From: Labilithrix sp.
Lineage (GTDB): Bacteria; Myxococcota_A; Polyangia; Polyangiales; Polyangiaceae
Reading direction: 5' to 3'
Assembly (NCBI GenBank): GCA_019637195.1
Contig: JAHBWA010000041.1
Location: 1 to 61,346, forward strand
Length of the DNA: 61,346 nt
Numbering within the stretch: the first letter of the stretch is position 1; each line of letters begins with the position of its first letter. Position numbers and translations under genes: made by a program. Shown here piece after piece: positions 50,680-58,783 of this stretch. Under the pieces are notes generated by a model, which searched no databases, had not been told where the DNA came from, and saw nothing but the letters and a program-made list of their open reading frames with translations.

Positions 50680-51930
50680 TTACACCTTCATGGATCCGGC
50701 TTGGAGCGCGGTCTGGTTGTGGGTCTGGAGCGTGGTTTGGAGCGTCTCCGTGGCGCGCTGCGCCGACTCCTTCGCCTCGTGGATGTCCTCGAGGATCGAG
50801 TCGACGACCATCTCGATGCGCTTGAGCAGGTGGCGCTGGTGCTCGGCGTCGACGTTCGCGAGATCGGCGTCGCGCTGGTGCTCCGCCCGCTCGAGCTCAT
50901 GGAGGCCGTCGACGGTGGTGCTCACGCCCTCGGTGATCGTCTTGGCGCCCTCGACCACGCGGAGGGTCGTCCTCAGTGTCTTGTCCAGCTTGGCGACGTT
51001 CGACGCGGCCGATGCGGCGGAGGCGATGGACCAGATCGAGCCGCCGAGCGTCAGCGTGGCGCCGGTGACCGCGCCGCCGAGGGCGATGTACGTCGCGGCC
51101 TTCTCACCGAAGATCTCCTTCAGCGCGCCGGTCTCGGCCGCGACCTGCGTGGCCGTCGAGATGCCGATGCCGACGAGGGCGACGAGGGCGGGCGCGGTGG
51201 TCCCGCCGCTGAGCACCGTGCAGGTCCCCGCGACCGCCGCCATCGCCACCATGAGGGCGATCTTGTTGGCGAGGCGGACGTCGTCGTCCTCGACGGACGT
51301 GAGCTCCTCGAGCCGCTTCTCGAAGTCGTCCGGGACGATCTTCTCGGCGGCGCGCTCGAGCGCGAGCCCCATCGGGCCTCCGAGCACGGCGGCGGCGACC
51401 CCGCGCTGTCCGAGCTCCTCGGGGGCGAGCTTCTTCGCGCCCTGCGCGGCCAGGTACATGAACGGCCCGCCGTAGAGGGCGGCGCCCACGTCGAGCATGT
51501 TCGTGCTGTTGCCCGTGAGCTCGGCGCGGTGGGCGGCGACATCGGCGGCGACGAGGCCCCAGTTGAAGGTCGCGATGCCGATGAGCCCGGTGAGGCCGAT
51601 GTTGTCCGTGATGAACGAGAACGGGCTGCTGCTGCTCGCCTCGCGCGCCTTCTTGGCCGCCTCGATGGCCCGGTCGAGGGCTTCCTTCCGCCGCTCGCCG
51701 GCAGCCTTGCGCTGCGCGAGGCTGGCGTCGACCTGACTCTTCCCGAGCTGCATCTGGTGCTCGGAGAGTTGCGAGGACACCTTGAGCAGCTGGGTGATCG
51801 CGTCGCCGACGTCGATGCTCTCCGTCGCCGGCGGCGGCAGCAGGGAGCCGTTCGCCGCGGGCGCGTTCGGCATCGCCGGGACGTTGTGGCCGACGGTGGC
51901 CGGCGCGCTCGTGCCGATCGCCTGGGTCAT
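50680..51930 (-). CDS. YopB/IpaB (SctE)-like translocator protein
   Basis: This 416-residue protein has an N-terminal coiled coil (ITQLLKVSSQLSEHQMQLGK; EALDRAIEAAKKAREASSSS), a hydrophobic core with hairpins (NIGLTGLIGIATFNWGLVAA; IALMVAMAAVAGTCTVLSGG; VALVGIGISTATQVAA; YIALGGAVTGATLTLGGSI) and a C-terminal helical coil (HQRHLLKRIEMVVDSILEDI). This is the IpaB/SipB/YopB arrangement of T3SS major translocators that insert in target membranes. ATG 51930 overlaps the chaperone stop. Function in a myxobacterium would be to bore into prey or host membranes; that is inference. Confidence 0.72.
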   Translation of the reverse strand: MTQAIGTSAPATVGHNVPAMPNAPAANGSLLPPPATESIDVGDAITQLLKVSSQLSEHQMQLGKSQVDASLAQRKAAGERRKEALDRAIEAAKKAREASSSSPFSFITDNIGLTGLIGIATFNWGLVAADVAAHRAELTGNSTNMLDVGAALYGGPFMYLAAQGAKKLAPEELGQRGVAAAVLGGPMGLALERAAEKIVPDDFEKRLEELTSVEDDDVRLANKIALMVAMAAVAGTCTVLSGGTTAPALVALVGIGISTATQVAAETGALKEIFGEKAATYIALGGAVTGATLTLGGSIWSIASAASAASNVAKLDKTLRTTLRVVEGAKTITEGVSTTVDGLHELERAEHQRDADLANVDAEHQRHLLKRIEMVVDSILEDIHEAKESAQRATETLQTTLQTHNQTALQAGSMKV

Positions 51931-52307
51931 GACGCCGCCATCTCCGCTGCGATCAGGGTGGCCATCTCGGGCTCGTCGAGGACGTCGGCGATGCGCGCGG
52001 CCTCCTCGTAGGTGGCGGCCGCCTCGTCGTCGTCGCCGCGCGTCTTGTGGAGACGGGCGAGCGCGACGGCGCAGCGGAGCGCCTTGCCCTCGCAGGCCGA
52101 GGACGCGAGCTCGCAGAGCGCGATCGCCTTCTCGGGCTCGTCGAGCTTCTCGTGGCAGCTCGCGAGGGCGAGCCAGCCGCGCTCGTCGCGCGGCTCGACG
52201 AGGAGCATCGTGTGGAAGAGCGAGAGCGCGTCGCGGCAGCGGTCCTGTCCGATGAGCCGGTGACCGATGGCGTAGAGCGCATCGAGCGTCTGCGCGGTGG
52301 GATCCAT
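51927..52307 (-). CDS. SycD/LcrH-like TPR chaperone
   Basis: This 126-residue protein is three TPR units: YAIGHRLIGQDRCRDALSLF, then LALASCHEKLDEPEKAIALC and KTRGDDDEAAATYEEAARIA. The pattern and size fit class II T3SS chaperones (SycD/LcrH/IpgC), which hold translocators before secretion. It lies between the tip-like and YopB-like genes, exactly where LcrH lies in Yersinia. The start is ATG 52307; GTG 52316 overlaps the previous stop and is possible. Confidence 0.78.
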   Translation of the reverse strand: MDPTAQTLDALYAIGHRLIGQDRCRDALSLFHTMLLVEPRDERGWLALASCHEKLDEPEKAIALCELASSACEGKALRCAVALARLHKTRGDDDEAAATYEEAARIADVLDEPEMATLIAAEMAAS

Positions 52308-52312
52308 CGCAT

Positions 52313-52975
52313 TCACCGGATGTTCCCGACGACCTGCTTCGACGTCTCGTTCAGCGTCTGCATCAGCTGCGTGGTCAGCTGCACGGCGAGCTGCCGCTGC
52401 GAGACGAGCGACTGGAGCTTGATCATGTCGAGCTCCCCGGCCTTCATGAGGTCCGACTGCTTGTTCTTGAGCTCCTCGACGCGGGCGTTCCACTCTTCGC
52501 GCCCGACGCCGTGGATCTTGCCAGCGTCCGCCGACGCCTTGACGTCCTTCTTCGTCACGTCGGTCTTCCTGTAGTCGTTGATGTCGAGGCCGCTCACGCT
52601 CTTGAACGCCTCCGCGCACGCCTTCTTGACGTCGGGGTTGTCGGTCGAGAGCCAGACATCTCGGAGCTCGTTCGCCTTGTCGGCATGATTCCCTTGGTGG
52701 AAATCGGAGCCGGCGACGTTCTCGGAGTTCATGTGCCCGCCGTTCCACGTCCCAGCGTTGAGAGCGTTCAGGCCCTTGTTCATGCTCTGCAGCTCCTTGT
52801 TCCGTCGCTGCTGCTCGACGAAGTACTGCTCGATGTTCTGGTCGATCGCATCGAGGCGGCTCGTGCAGTAGATGAGGAGCATGCCCGGCGTGAGGGACGC
52901 CGCTGACGGATCCGCGGCGAAGTTCGTCGCGGGCGAGATGCTGGTGTTGGGGCTGATGTTCGAAATGTGGCTCAT
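52313..52975 (-). CDS. LcrV/tip-like T3SS hydrophilic translocator (candidate)
   Basis: The 220-residue protein has no signal and is hydrophilic. An N-terminal Ser/Asn-rich tail is followed by a helix (IDQNIEQYFVEQQRRNKELQ), a central domain (NGGHMNSENVAGSDFHQGNH; VKKACAEAFKSVSGLDINDY) and a long C-terminal helix pair (LDMIKLQSLVSQRQLAVQLT; QLMQTLNETSKQVVG). T3SS tip or filament proteins (LcrV, EspA-like) have a comparable pair of end helices. A strong ribosome site (GAGGAG) precedes ATG 52975. Assigned by position and helix layout. Confidence 0.6.
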   Translation of the reverse strand: MSHISNISPNTSISPATNFAADPSAASLTPGMLLIYCTSRLDAIDQNIEQYFVEQQRRNKELQSMNKGLNALNAGTWNGGHMNSENVAGSDFHQGNHADKANELRDVWLSTDNPDVKKACAEAFKSVSGLDINDYRKTDVTKKDVKASADAGKIHGVGREEWNARVEELKNKQSDLMKAGELDMIKLQSLVSQRQLAVQLTTQLMQTLNETSKQVVGNIR

Positions 52976-52997
52976 GACCGTTTCTCCTCGGTTTGCT

Positions 52998-53195
52998 TCA
53001 GGCGCGGACGCCGTAGATGGGCAGCGCGCAGTAGTTGCCGCGTGGCGTGGTGAGCTCGTCGAGCTCGTCGAGCGTCGCGCGAGGGACGTCGAACGCTTCG
53101 TCGTCGAGATCGGCGATGAGCGCTCTCGCGTCCTCGAACTGTGCGTCCTGCCTTCTGATCTCGGCGCTGAGCGCGAGAAGTGCGTCCTCGTCCAT
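52998..53195 (-). CDS. Small acidic protein, first gene of the T3SS-like operon
   Basis: This 65-residue protein is largely helical and acidic (MDEDALLALSAEIRRQDAQF; DLDDEAFDVPRATLDELDEL). GGAGG lies 4 bases upstream of ATG 53195. It is 22 bases before the tip-like gene and occupies the LcrG position (LcrG is a small LcrV-binding regulator). I do not recognise its family; a chaperone, LcrG-like or needle-related role is a guess. Confidence 0.6.
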   Translation of the reverse strand: MDEDALLALSAEIRRQDAQFEDARALIADLDDEAFDVPRATLDELDELTTPRGNYCALPIYGVRA

Positions 53196-53389
53196 GTGTC
53201 CTCCGGGGGGCGCGTCGTGCGCCGCGCTCCTCCACTCGGTCGTCGGCGCTTCGAGTTGCGCGGAATCGCCGAATGCGCAAAAAGCCGATTTGTTCTAGGT
53301 GGTTGCGTCAGGTCTTTGGCGCGGCGCTCGGAGCGCTTCGCGCCGCCGACCGCTTGCGCGGCGCGCGTAGCGCCACGCTCCGCCGACCG

Positions 53390-54922
53390 TCACCGCGTCG
53401 CGGCCAGCCCTGCGAACACCGGCCGGAGGCCCGCGTAGGCCTCTCGCCGGAGGGCGAGCAGCGCGCGGTAGCGCGCGTGCGCGCGGGCGTCGGGCTCGTG
53501 GCGCACCGAGGAGCCGCGCCAGGCGCGGGCGTCGGTCGGCGCGGCGATGGCGCCCGTGCCGAGGCCGGCGAGGATCGCCGCGCCGGCGACGGTGCCGCCG
53601 GACGCGGGCGTGTACGTGAGCGGGACGCCGAGCGCGTCGCAGAGGATCTGGCGGAAGAGGGCGCTCTTGCCGCCGCCGTTCGCGGCGACGACGTCGCGGA
53701 GGTGGACGCCGTCCTGCTCGAGGACCTCCTGGCAGTCGACGAACCCGAGCGCGATCCCCTCGAGCAGCGCGCGCCACAGGTGGCCGCGCCCGTGATGGAG
53801 GGCGAGCCCGACGTACGCGCCGCGCGCGTCGGTGTCCCAGATGGGCGTCCGCTCGCCCTGCAGGTAGGGGAGGAAGAGGAGCCCGTCGCTCCCGACCGCG
53901 GTCGCCTCGGCGTCGAGGGCAGCGAACGACGGCAGCTCGCTCGGCGCGCCCGCGCCGTCGGCGCGAGATAGCGCGTGACGCAGCCACTCCTGCGCGCCGC
54001 CCGAGAGCGTGCCGCCGAGCGAGAGCCACGCGTCCGCGCCGACGTGGTGCGCGTTGATGAGCCGCGCGTCGCGTCCAGGCGTCTTGCGCGGCACGAGCAG
54101 GTTGCCCGCCGTGCCGAGCATCAGGCACGCCTCGCCCTCGTGCACGACGCCCGCGCCGAGCGTCGCCGCCGCGAAGTCGCCGCCGCCCGCGACGACGGGC
54201 GTCCCCGCGCGCAGCCCGTGGCCGATCGTGGCGGCCGCCTCCGCGCTGAGCTCGCCGATGATCTCGTGAGCCGCGCGGACCGGGGGGAGCTGCTCCGGGT
54301 GTACGCCGACCGAAGCGCACGCGGACGGCGTCCAGGCGCGCGTCGCGAGATCGAACAAGGGCAGGCAGAGCGCGGCCGTCGACGGATCGATCGCCGCGAC
54401 GCCCGTGAGCCGGTACGCGACGAACGCGTGGGACTGCAGGATCCACCGCGCGCGAGAGAGGAGCGCGGGATCGGGCAGGTGCCACGCCGCGTCGGCGCGT
54501 CCGCGCGCGCTGTCCGGGGGCCTCGGCGAGGCGCCGTGACGCGACAGCCAGAGCAGCTTCGGCCCCAGGTAGTACGCGTGGACGCCGAGCTCGCGCGCCT
54601 CGTCCGCCGCGCGGGTGTCGAGCCAGAGGATCGCGGCGCCGAGCGCCCCGCCGTCGTCGTCGACCAGCGCGACCGTCGGCGCCTGCCCGACGACGCCGAT
54701 CGCCGTGACGTCCGCGAGCGTCGTACGCGTCGCGAGCTCGGCGAGCACCGCCTGCACCGCGCGCCACCATCGCTCGGGGCCGATCTCGGCCCACCCCGGC
54801 TCGGGAGCGTCGAAGGCGCAAGGAGCGCTCGCGTCGGCGACGAGCCCCCCGGCGTCGTCGAAGACCGCCGCGCGCACCCCGGTCGTCCCGATGTCGATCC
54901 CGAGGAGCCGCGCGCCGCCCAT
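53390..54922 (-). CDS. FGGY-family carbohydrate kinase
   Basis: The 510-residue sugar kinase has LLGIDIGTTGVRAAVFDD (phosphate 1), VGQAPTVALVDDDG, LNAHHVGADAWLSLGGTL-like segment, GLLFLPYLQGERTPIWD (the FGGY catalytic region) and VVAANGGGKSALFRQILCD (adenosine motif). It is closest to xylulokinase/gluconokinase types; the sugar cannot be set. It stands alone, downstream of a GC-rich gap after the T3SS operon, and no sugar transporter is adjacent. Confidence 0.9.
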   Translation of the reverse strand: MGGARLLGIDIGTTGVRAAVFDDAGGLVADASAPCAFDAPEPGWAEIGPERWWRAVQAVLAELATRTTLADVTAIGVVGQAPTVALVDDDGGALGAAILWLDTRAADEARELGVHAYYLGPKLLWLSRHGASPRPPDSARGRADAAWHLPDPALLSRARWILQSHAFVAYRLTGVAAIDPSTAALCLPLFDLATRAWTPSACASVGVHPEQLPPVRAAHEIIGELSAEAAATIGHGLRAGTPVVAGGGDFAAATLGAGVVHEGEACLMLGTAGNLLVPRKTPGRDARLINAHHVGADAWLSLGGTLSGGAQEWLRHALSRADGAGAPSELPSFAALDAEATAVGSDGLLFLPYLQGERTPIWDTDARGAYVGLALHHGRGHLWRALLEGIALGFVDCQEVLEQDGVHLRDVVAANGGGKSALFRQILCDALGVPLTYTPASGGTVAGAAILAGLGTGAIAAPTDARAWRGSSVRHEPDARAHARYRALLALRREAYAGLRPVFAGLAATR

Positions 54923-54952
54923 CGCCCGCAGCGTATCGCAAGACGCTGGCGA

Positions 54953-55014
54953 GCCGCCGGTGTCTCTCGCGGCCAGCGTGGCGCGCGCCGCCGTCGCGCC
55001 GCCGGTGTCTCTCG
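54953..55014. repeat. Two direct copies of a 17-bp unit
   Basis: GCCGCCGGTGTCTCTCG occurs at 54953-54969 and 54998-55014, 45 bases apart, in the gap between the FGGY kinase and the DoxX-like gene. Confidence 0.85.
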
Positions 55015-55065
55015 GCGTAGCGCGCTCGATCGCGCGCGTCTCTCGGCGCGGCGCCCCGCTGTGCG

Positions 55066-55485
55066 TCAGGGCTTGCGCGGGAGGAGCAGGGCGCGGACCC
55101 GCTCGTCGCGCAGCGCGAACCCGGTCCAGAGGAGGACCCCGAGGACCACGGGGATGGCGAACGCGTCGCCGATCCGGACGTGCGCCGCCACGGCGCCGCC
55201 GAGGTAGGCCGTGATCAGCACCGCCCCCACGAGCGCCGCGCGCGGCACGAGGTGCACGGCGACGACGGCGAGCTCGAGGAGCCCGATCCCGGTGAGCGAT
55301 CCCTCCGACCAGCCGAGCTTGCCGGTCCACATCGCGACGAAATCGGGCGCGTGCGTGAGCTTGAAGACGGCGCTCATCGTGAGCATGAGGAGCGGAAGCG
55401 CATTGAGGACCCGCCCGGTCCAGAGCAGGGCGGTCGTGGGGCGCGCGGCCCCGTTTCGAGTCTCGGTCGACGAAAGTGTTGCCAT
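55066..55485 (-). CDS. DoxX-like membrane protein
   Basis: This 139-residue protein has four transmembrane segments typical of the DoxX family (VLNALPLLMLTMSAVFKL, LTGIGLLELAVVAVHLVP, LVGAVLITAYLGGAVAAHV, FAIPVVLGVLLWTGFAL). GGAGG sits six bases upstream of ATG 55485. It is divergent from a LysR regulator with a 157-base shared gap, a common arrangement for a LysR-controlled DoxX gene. Confidence 0.85.
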   Translation of the reverse strand: MATLSSTETRNGAARPTTALLWTGRVLNALPLLMLTMSAVFKLTHAPDFVAMWTGKLGWSEGSLTGIGLLELAVVAVHLVPRAALVGAVLITAYLGGAVAAHVRIGDAFAIPVVLGVLLWTGFALRDERVRALLLPRKP

Positions 55486-55630
55486 TCGGCACCTCCGACC
55501 CCCTGCGATGCCCTCCGTCCTCGTTCGGTTCTTCTGTGAACGGAGCGTTGCTCGAGCTGGAACGTCGGTCGCGGTCGAGGCGTGACCGCGCCGTGCGCGC
55601 GACCGTCGAGCGTCGAGGCCCTCGCTCGTG

Positions 55631-55636
55631 TAGATC
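55631..55636 (+). promoter_or_regulatory. Candidate -10 box of the LysR gene
   Basis: TAGATC ends 6 bases before GTG 55643. It also lies in the divergent gap with the DoxX gene, which could hold a LysR-binding site; I could not pick a clear T-N11-A motif. Confidence 0.35.
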
Positions 55637-55642
55637 TGAAGG

Positions 55643-56620
55643 GTGGACTCGGGCCGTGTCGATTTCAACCGCGTCGCGACGTTCGTGCGGATCGTCGAGG
55701 CTGGCGGCGTCACCGCTGCGGCGGCGACGCTCAAGCTCCCCAAGTCGTCGGTGAGCCGGAGCTTGACGCAGCTCGAGGCCGAGCTGGGCGCCGAGCTCGT
55801 CGTCCGCAACCGCAGGAAGTTCGAGCTCACCGCCGCGGGCCGCGCCTTCTACGACGCGGCCGCGAAGGGGATCGCGACCGTCACCGACGCCGGCGACGAG
55901 CTCCGCCGCGCGAAGGACGAGCCGCACGGTCTCGTCCGGATCGCCGCGCCGATGGATGTGGCGACGGCCGTGCTCCCGCCGGTGCTCACGTCGTTCGTCC
56001 GCAGGTATCCGAAGGTGCAGGTCGATCTGTGCGTGACGGGGCGCCCCGTCGATCCCGTTCGGGACGGCTTCGATCTCGTCCTCGCGACGGGCAAGCTCAC
56101 GGACTCGTCCGCCAAGGTCCGAGCGATCGGCGCGATCGATCGCGGGGTGTTCGCGACGGAGGCGTATCTCCGCGCGCGCGGGACGCCGCGCCGCCCGTCC
56201 GATCTCGCCGCGCACGACTGCATCCTCCGCGGCGCGAGCGGCCGGCGTGAGCGCTGGGAGCTGTCCGGCCCCGCCGGTGTCGTCGAGGTCGCGGTCGACG
56301 GGCACCTCCGCGTCGACGATCTCTTCGGCGCGATCGCCGTCGCGGCTGCGGACGGAGGGCTCGTCGTACTGCCGCTCGAGATGCCGGCGTCGGACCCTCG
56401 CATCGCGTCGCTCGTGCGCGTGCTCCCGGAGTACGTCGTCCTCGGCGGGGTCGCGCACCTCTTGTACCCGGCGCGCCGTCACCCGCCGCTGCCGGTGTCG
56501 CTGCTCTGCGACGCGATCCTCCAGCACGCGACCGGCACCTGCCCGCAGCGTCGCGCGGAGCCTGCCGTCAGACCGGTGGCCGCCGGGCGTCAGGCGATGG
56601 CCGCCGGCGCCCGGCGCTGA
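55643..56620 (+). CDS. LysR-family transcription regulator
   Basis: The 325-residue regulator has the N-terminal winged helix FNRVATFVRIVEAGGVTAAA, then LPKSSVSRSLTQLEAELGAE, a linker helix and a substrate-binding domain (VRIAAPMDVATAVLPPVLTS; VLLPLEMPASD-like stretch). GTG 55643 is preceded by GAAGG. By divergence it probably controls the DoxX gene at 55066. The C-terminal 30 residues are an Arg/Ala-rich low-complexity tail. Confidence 0.92.
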   Translation: MDSGRVDFNRVATFVRIVEAGGVTAAAATLKLPKSSVSRSLTQLEAELGAELVVRNRRKFELTAAGRAFYDAAAKGIATVTDAGDELRRAKDEPHGLVRIAAPMDVATAVLPPVLTSFVRRYPKVQVDLCVTGRPVDPVRDGFDLVLATGKLTDSSAKVRAIGAIDRGVFATEAYLRARGTPRRPSDLAAHDCILRGASGRRERWELSGPAGVVEVAVDGHLRVDDLFGAIAVAAADGGLVVLPLEMPASDPRIASLVRVLPEYVVLGGVAHLLYPARRHPPLPVSLLCDAILQHATGTCPQRRAEPAVRPVAAGRQAMAAGARR

Positions 56621-56694
56621 GTCGCGCCGAGCGTGACGGTGCGCCGAGTCCTCGCGTCGTCGCGCCGCGGTGCAGACCGCTGCGCGCCGCGCGC

Positions 56695-57363
56695 TCAGTC
56701 GGTCGAGCCGGGCGGCCCGAGCTCGGCGTCCGTCGCGACGATCCACTTCTTCTCGGCGGTCCGCTCGAGCGTCAGCGATCCCTCCGGCGCCGGTCGCGTC
56801 GCGGGGCCGCACGCGGCGTCGATCGCCGCGAGCTGCGGATCGAGCGTGACCGCGCGCGAATAGCGGACGAGCGCCCGGCTCTCGTCCTTCTTCGTCACGC
56901 GGACGATCTTGTCGGCGCGCGCCTCCCCGCAGCGGAACTGACCCTCGCGCAGACCGTCGGTCATCTCGACGCAGCCCTTGAAGAGCGCGTTGCGCGACCG
57001 CCGCTCGTAAGGCGAGACCGTGTCGAAGCCGGCGGCGCTCACCTCGTCCGGCCACTCCGCCATGTACGCGTCGCCCATGCGCTTGGTCGCGCCCGCCGTG
57101 GCGAGCGCGTCGAGGCAAGCGACGGCCCCATCCGCATCTGGCCCGCCCTCGCGCGCGACGCAGACGGCCTTGCTCGCGTGCTGCATCTTGAGGCGCGAGA
57201 GCAGCGAGATGGGCAACGTGCAGGTCGCCTCCTCCTTGATCTCTTGCTTGACGAGCAGGAGCGCCGCGTCTTTCGACGGGAGATCGCTGCATGCGGAGAC
57301 GAGGCTCGCGGTCATCGTGAGCAGGACGGCGAGCGGAGCGCGGAGCGAGTCAGAACGTGCCAC
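56695..57363 (-). CDS. Lipoprotein of unknown function
   Basis: This 222-residue protein has a signal with lipobox (LTMTASLVSAC, Cys25). The mature part is helical and Lys/Asp-rich, with Cys pairs (EEATCTLPI, KAVCVAREGG, KGCVEMTDG, FRCGEARAD) that could form disulfides. GTG 57363 starts inside the previous gene's end (14-base overlap); a later ATG inside the signal is unlikely. Cotranscribed with the next gene upstream. Confidence 0.7.
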   Translation of the reverse strand: MARSDSLRAPLAVLLTMTASLVSACSDLPSKDAALLLVKQEIKEEATCTLPISLLSRLKMQHASKAVCVAREGGPDADGAVACLDALATAGATKRMGDAYMAEWPDEVSAAGFDTVSPYERRSRNALFKGCVEMTDGLREGQFRCGEARADKIVRVTKKDESRALVRYSRAVTLDPQLAAIDAACGPATRPAPEGSLTLERTAEKKWIVATDAELGPPGSTD

Positions 57364-58768
57364 CAGCGCCGATCATAGCGCCGCTCTGCGACGGGAGCAG
57401 CAGCGGCGTCACCCGTGATGCGAGCGCGTCGCCGGCGCGCCGGGCGCTCGGAGCCTTCTCGTCGGCCGGCTCGCGCGTGCGCAGGGTGTCCTTGGCCATC
57501 CCGGACGTGGCGATCCAGCCGATCGTGAGCCCGCCTGCGATCCCGAGCGCGGTGAAGCCGGACGTCGCCTGGGCCGTGCTGTCCCGGTTGGCGGCGGCGG
57601 CGTAGAGCGCGGCGGCCGCCACGCCGCCGAGCAGCCCGGACAGGTCGATGAGGCGGACACGGCCGATCGACGGTGAGACCGCCTCGGCGCTGAGCAGCCC
57701 TATGCCGGTCCCCGCCGAGAGGCCGATCCCCGCGAGGGCGAGCGCGGGTGTCGCGCCGTCGCGGACGACGCCGCCCGTGGCGAAGCCCGCGAGCGCGCCC
57801 GTCCAGAGCGCGGTCGAGCCGACCCAGGCCGAGCGACCCGGCGTCGTCCCCAGCGTCTGGCCGAGGACGCCGCCCGCGACGGCGCCGACCGTCGAGAGGC
57901 CCCAGAGGATCGTCGCGTGTGTCGTCGTCTGGAGACCGGGGGTGTTCGCGCGCGAGTTGTGCCAGAGCGTCCAGACGATCCCGTGCTCGAGGCCCACCCA
58001 CATGCCGCTCACGATCGACTGCGGGACGCCGTAGCGGAGGCCGCGGCCCGAGTCGAGCGCGAGGACCGTCCCGACGGCGCCGGCCGTCAGCGCGACGCCG
58101 GGGAGGATCGCGCCGGCCGAGGTCTTGGGCTCGGTGAGCGCTCCGAGCCAGATGGCCGAGCCGACCCCGTAGAGCACGGCGTTCGTGTAGAGCGAGACCA
58201 GCTCGTCGGTGGAGCGCCGGTCGAGCGCCCGCGAGGCCAACGCCGGGTCGGCGAGATCCTGCCGGCGGACGAAGGTGAGGTTCCGCCCGCTCCAGTCGTC
58301 CGCGAGAGAGCGGTGCGCGCGCGCGAGCGCGAGGTCGACGCGGTTCACGGCGGTCGCCTCCAGCTCGGCGAAGAGCGCGGCGGCGGCGGTGAACTCGCCG
58401 GTGAGCAGCTTCGTCCGGGCCTCCTCGTATTTGTGGCTCCACTCCGCTGGCGTCGGGCTCAGCCGATCGCTCGTGCGCGCAGCCCCGTCGACGGTCCCGG
58501 CGGGCTCGGTCGCCGCCGGCTCGGTCGCCGCCCGAGCGCCGGCCGGCGGCGGATCGGCCGGCTTGCGAGCGGGCTCGGCCGGGAGCTCGCTCCCCTCGAG
58601 GTCTCTCGACGGCCCGTTCGGCGGGGCGGCTGGCGAATCGGGAGCCGCGCGCGCGGGCCCCGACGCGAGGAGGCCGGCTCCGAACACGCCGGTCGCGAGG
58701 AGAATCGCGACCGGCAGTGTGCGGGGGAGCTCTCGCGAGCGGGCGGTTGACCGAGAGCGACCGCGCAT
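57350..58768 (-). CDS. Multi-pass membrane protein, hypothetical
   Basis: The 472-residue protein has a signal-like N-terminus (LPVAILLATGVFGAGLLASG), a Pro/Ala linker, a charged helical segment (PAEWSHKYEEARTKLLTGEF), then about ten Gly/Ala-rich membrane stretches (SGMWVGLEHGIVWTLWHNS; ILWGLSTVGAVAGGVLGQTL; GLLGGVAAAALYAAAAN). The pattern resembles myxobacterial proteins with a TPR-like front and barrel or helical back. Family unrecognised. It ends 14 bases inside the downstream lipoprotein. Confidence 0.7.
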   Translation of the reverse strand: MRGRSRSTARSRELPRTLPVAILLATGVFGAGLLASGPARAAPDSPAAPPNGPSRDLEGSELPAEPARKPADPPPAGARAATEPAATEPAGTVDGAARTSDRLSPTPAEWSHKYEEARTKLLTGEFTAAAALFAELEATAVNRVDLALARAHRSLADDWSGRNLTFVRRQDLADPALASRALDRRSTDELVSLYTNAVLYGVGSAIWLGALTEPKTSAGAILPGVALTAGAVGTVLALDSGRGLRYGVPQSIVSGMWVGLEHGIVWTLWHNSRANTPGLQTTTHATILWGLSTVGAVAGGVLGQTLGTTPGRSAWVGSTALWTGALAGFATGGVVRDGATPALALAGIGLSAGTGIGLLSAEAVSPSIGRVRLIDLSGLLGGVAAAALYAAAANRDSTAQATSGFTALGIAGGLTIGWIATSGMAKDTLRTREPADEKAPSARRAGDALASRVTPLLLPSQSGAMIGAGGTF

Positions 58769-58783
58769 TCGCGGTCAGGCGTA

